NCBI GenBank assembly: GCA_902826385.1
Contig: CADEEU010000011.1
Location: 1 to 23,468 of the forward strand
Length of the DNA stretch: 23,468 nucleotides
From: an uncultured Acidobacteriota bacterium
GTDB taxonomy: Bacteria; Acidobacteriota; Blastocatellia; Pyrinomonadales; Pyrinomonadaceae
Direction: 5' to 3'
The stretch's first letter is position 1, and each line of letters starts with the position of its first letter. This document shows positions 23,313 to 23,468 of the stretch, piece after piece. The notes below the pieces were generated by a model that was not told the origin of the DNA, did not search any database, and worked only from the letters and a program-made list of their open reading frames with translations. Made by a program: the position numbers and the translations under genes.

Positions 23313-23406
23313 TCTCTCGGCGAACTCCGCGAAACCTCGGAGCCCTCTGCGATTAAATTTGATTAAATGCAGATTACAAAGAGGTTACGCAGAGTTTGCA
23401 GAAAAA
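23313..23406. repeat. Imperfect palindromic intergenic repeat (CTCTGCG type)
   Basis: Left arm 23315-23356 and the reverse complement of right arm 23364-23405 agree at roughly two thirds of positions, the best block being AACTCCGCGAAACCTC against AACTCTGCGTAACCTC. The centre is TTTGATT. The look is that of dispersed palindromic elements built on CTCTGCG/CGCAGAG found between genes in many environmental bacteria. The rest of 23185-23468, upstream of the amine-oxidase-like gene, holds only the ribosome binding site and AT-rich promoter-like sequence. Confidence 0.6.
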
Positions 23407-23468
23407 GACTGCTTTGGAATCCTCGTAAGTTTTCGTTTGACCTTACGCTGATTAGGAATTTTCGGACA

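Overview
This is a chromosomal window of moderate GC with dense, mostly short-spaced genes. The gene mix (XdhABC-type purine oxidation, glutaminyl cyclase lipoprotein, SurA-like/DsbA fusion, S46 peptidase, Mpl, a glycine-rich RRM protein, an H1-like Lys/Ala/Pro protein, a P450 and a TonB-type protein) suggests a diderm, meso-DAP-containing environmental bacterium. My best guess is Acidobacteriota (Blastocatellia-like). That is an inference from gene content; the window contains no rRNA or marker tree gene. No phage, insertion sequence, CRISPR array, tRNA or rRNA was recognised.

Layout. 1-8333 (minus strand): a run of eight genes reading right to left. It begins with a SurA-like/DsbA thiol-disulfide protein and a glutaminyl-peptide cyclotransferase lipoprotein. 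Guanine deaminase (guaD), a YdcZ-type membrane protein and xanthine dehydrogenase xdhA-xdhB-xdhC follow, and a TonB-like protein cut by the window edge ends the run. guaD plus xdhABC give guanine -> xanthine -> urate; XdhC is the expected molybdenum-cofactor insertion factor. 8590-10614: a 3-methyladenine DNA glycosylase (plus) converging on a cytochrome P450 (minus). 10765-14807 (plus): a class I aminotransferase, a small DUF5678-like protein, a broken retropepsin-like gene and a secreted S46 dipeptidyl peptidase. 14833-17378: an unknown secreted protein (minus) divergent from mpl (plus), which recycles murein tripeptide.

17466-19615: an H1-like DNA-binding protein (minus) and an RRM RNA-binding protein (plus) diverge across a 1.5-kb AT-rich gap with A-tracts, palindromes and candidate promoters. 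19699-23184 (minus): PBP4-type D-Ala-D-Ala carboxypeptidase (dacB) and, upstream of it, a secreted protein resembling a divergent copper amine oxidase. The right edge holds an imperfect palindromic intergenic repeat.

The points most worth a second look are: the retropepsin-like gene with both a catalytic Asp-to-Asn change and a one-base frameshift; the S46 peptidase with Ser at the position that sets specificity in DPP7/DPP11; the divergent amine-oxidase-like protein; the H1-like/RRM divergent locus; and a leader that could hide the ribosome binding site of the TonB-like gene.
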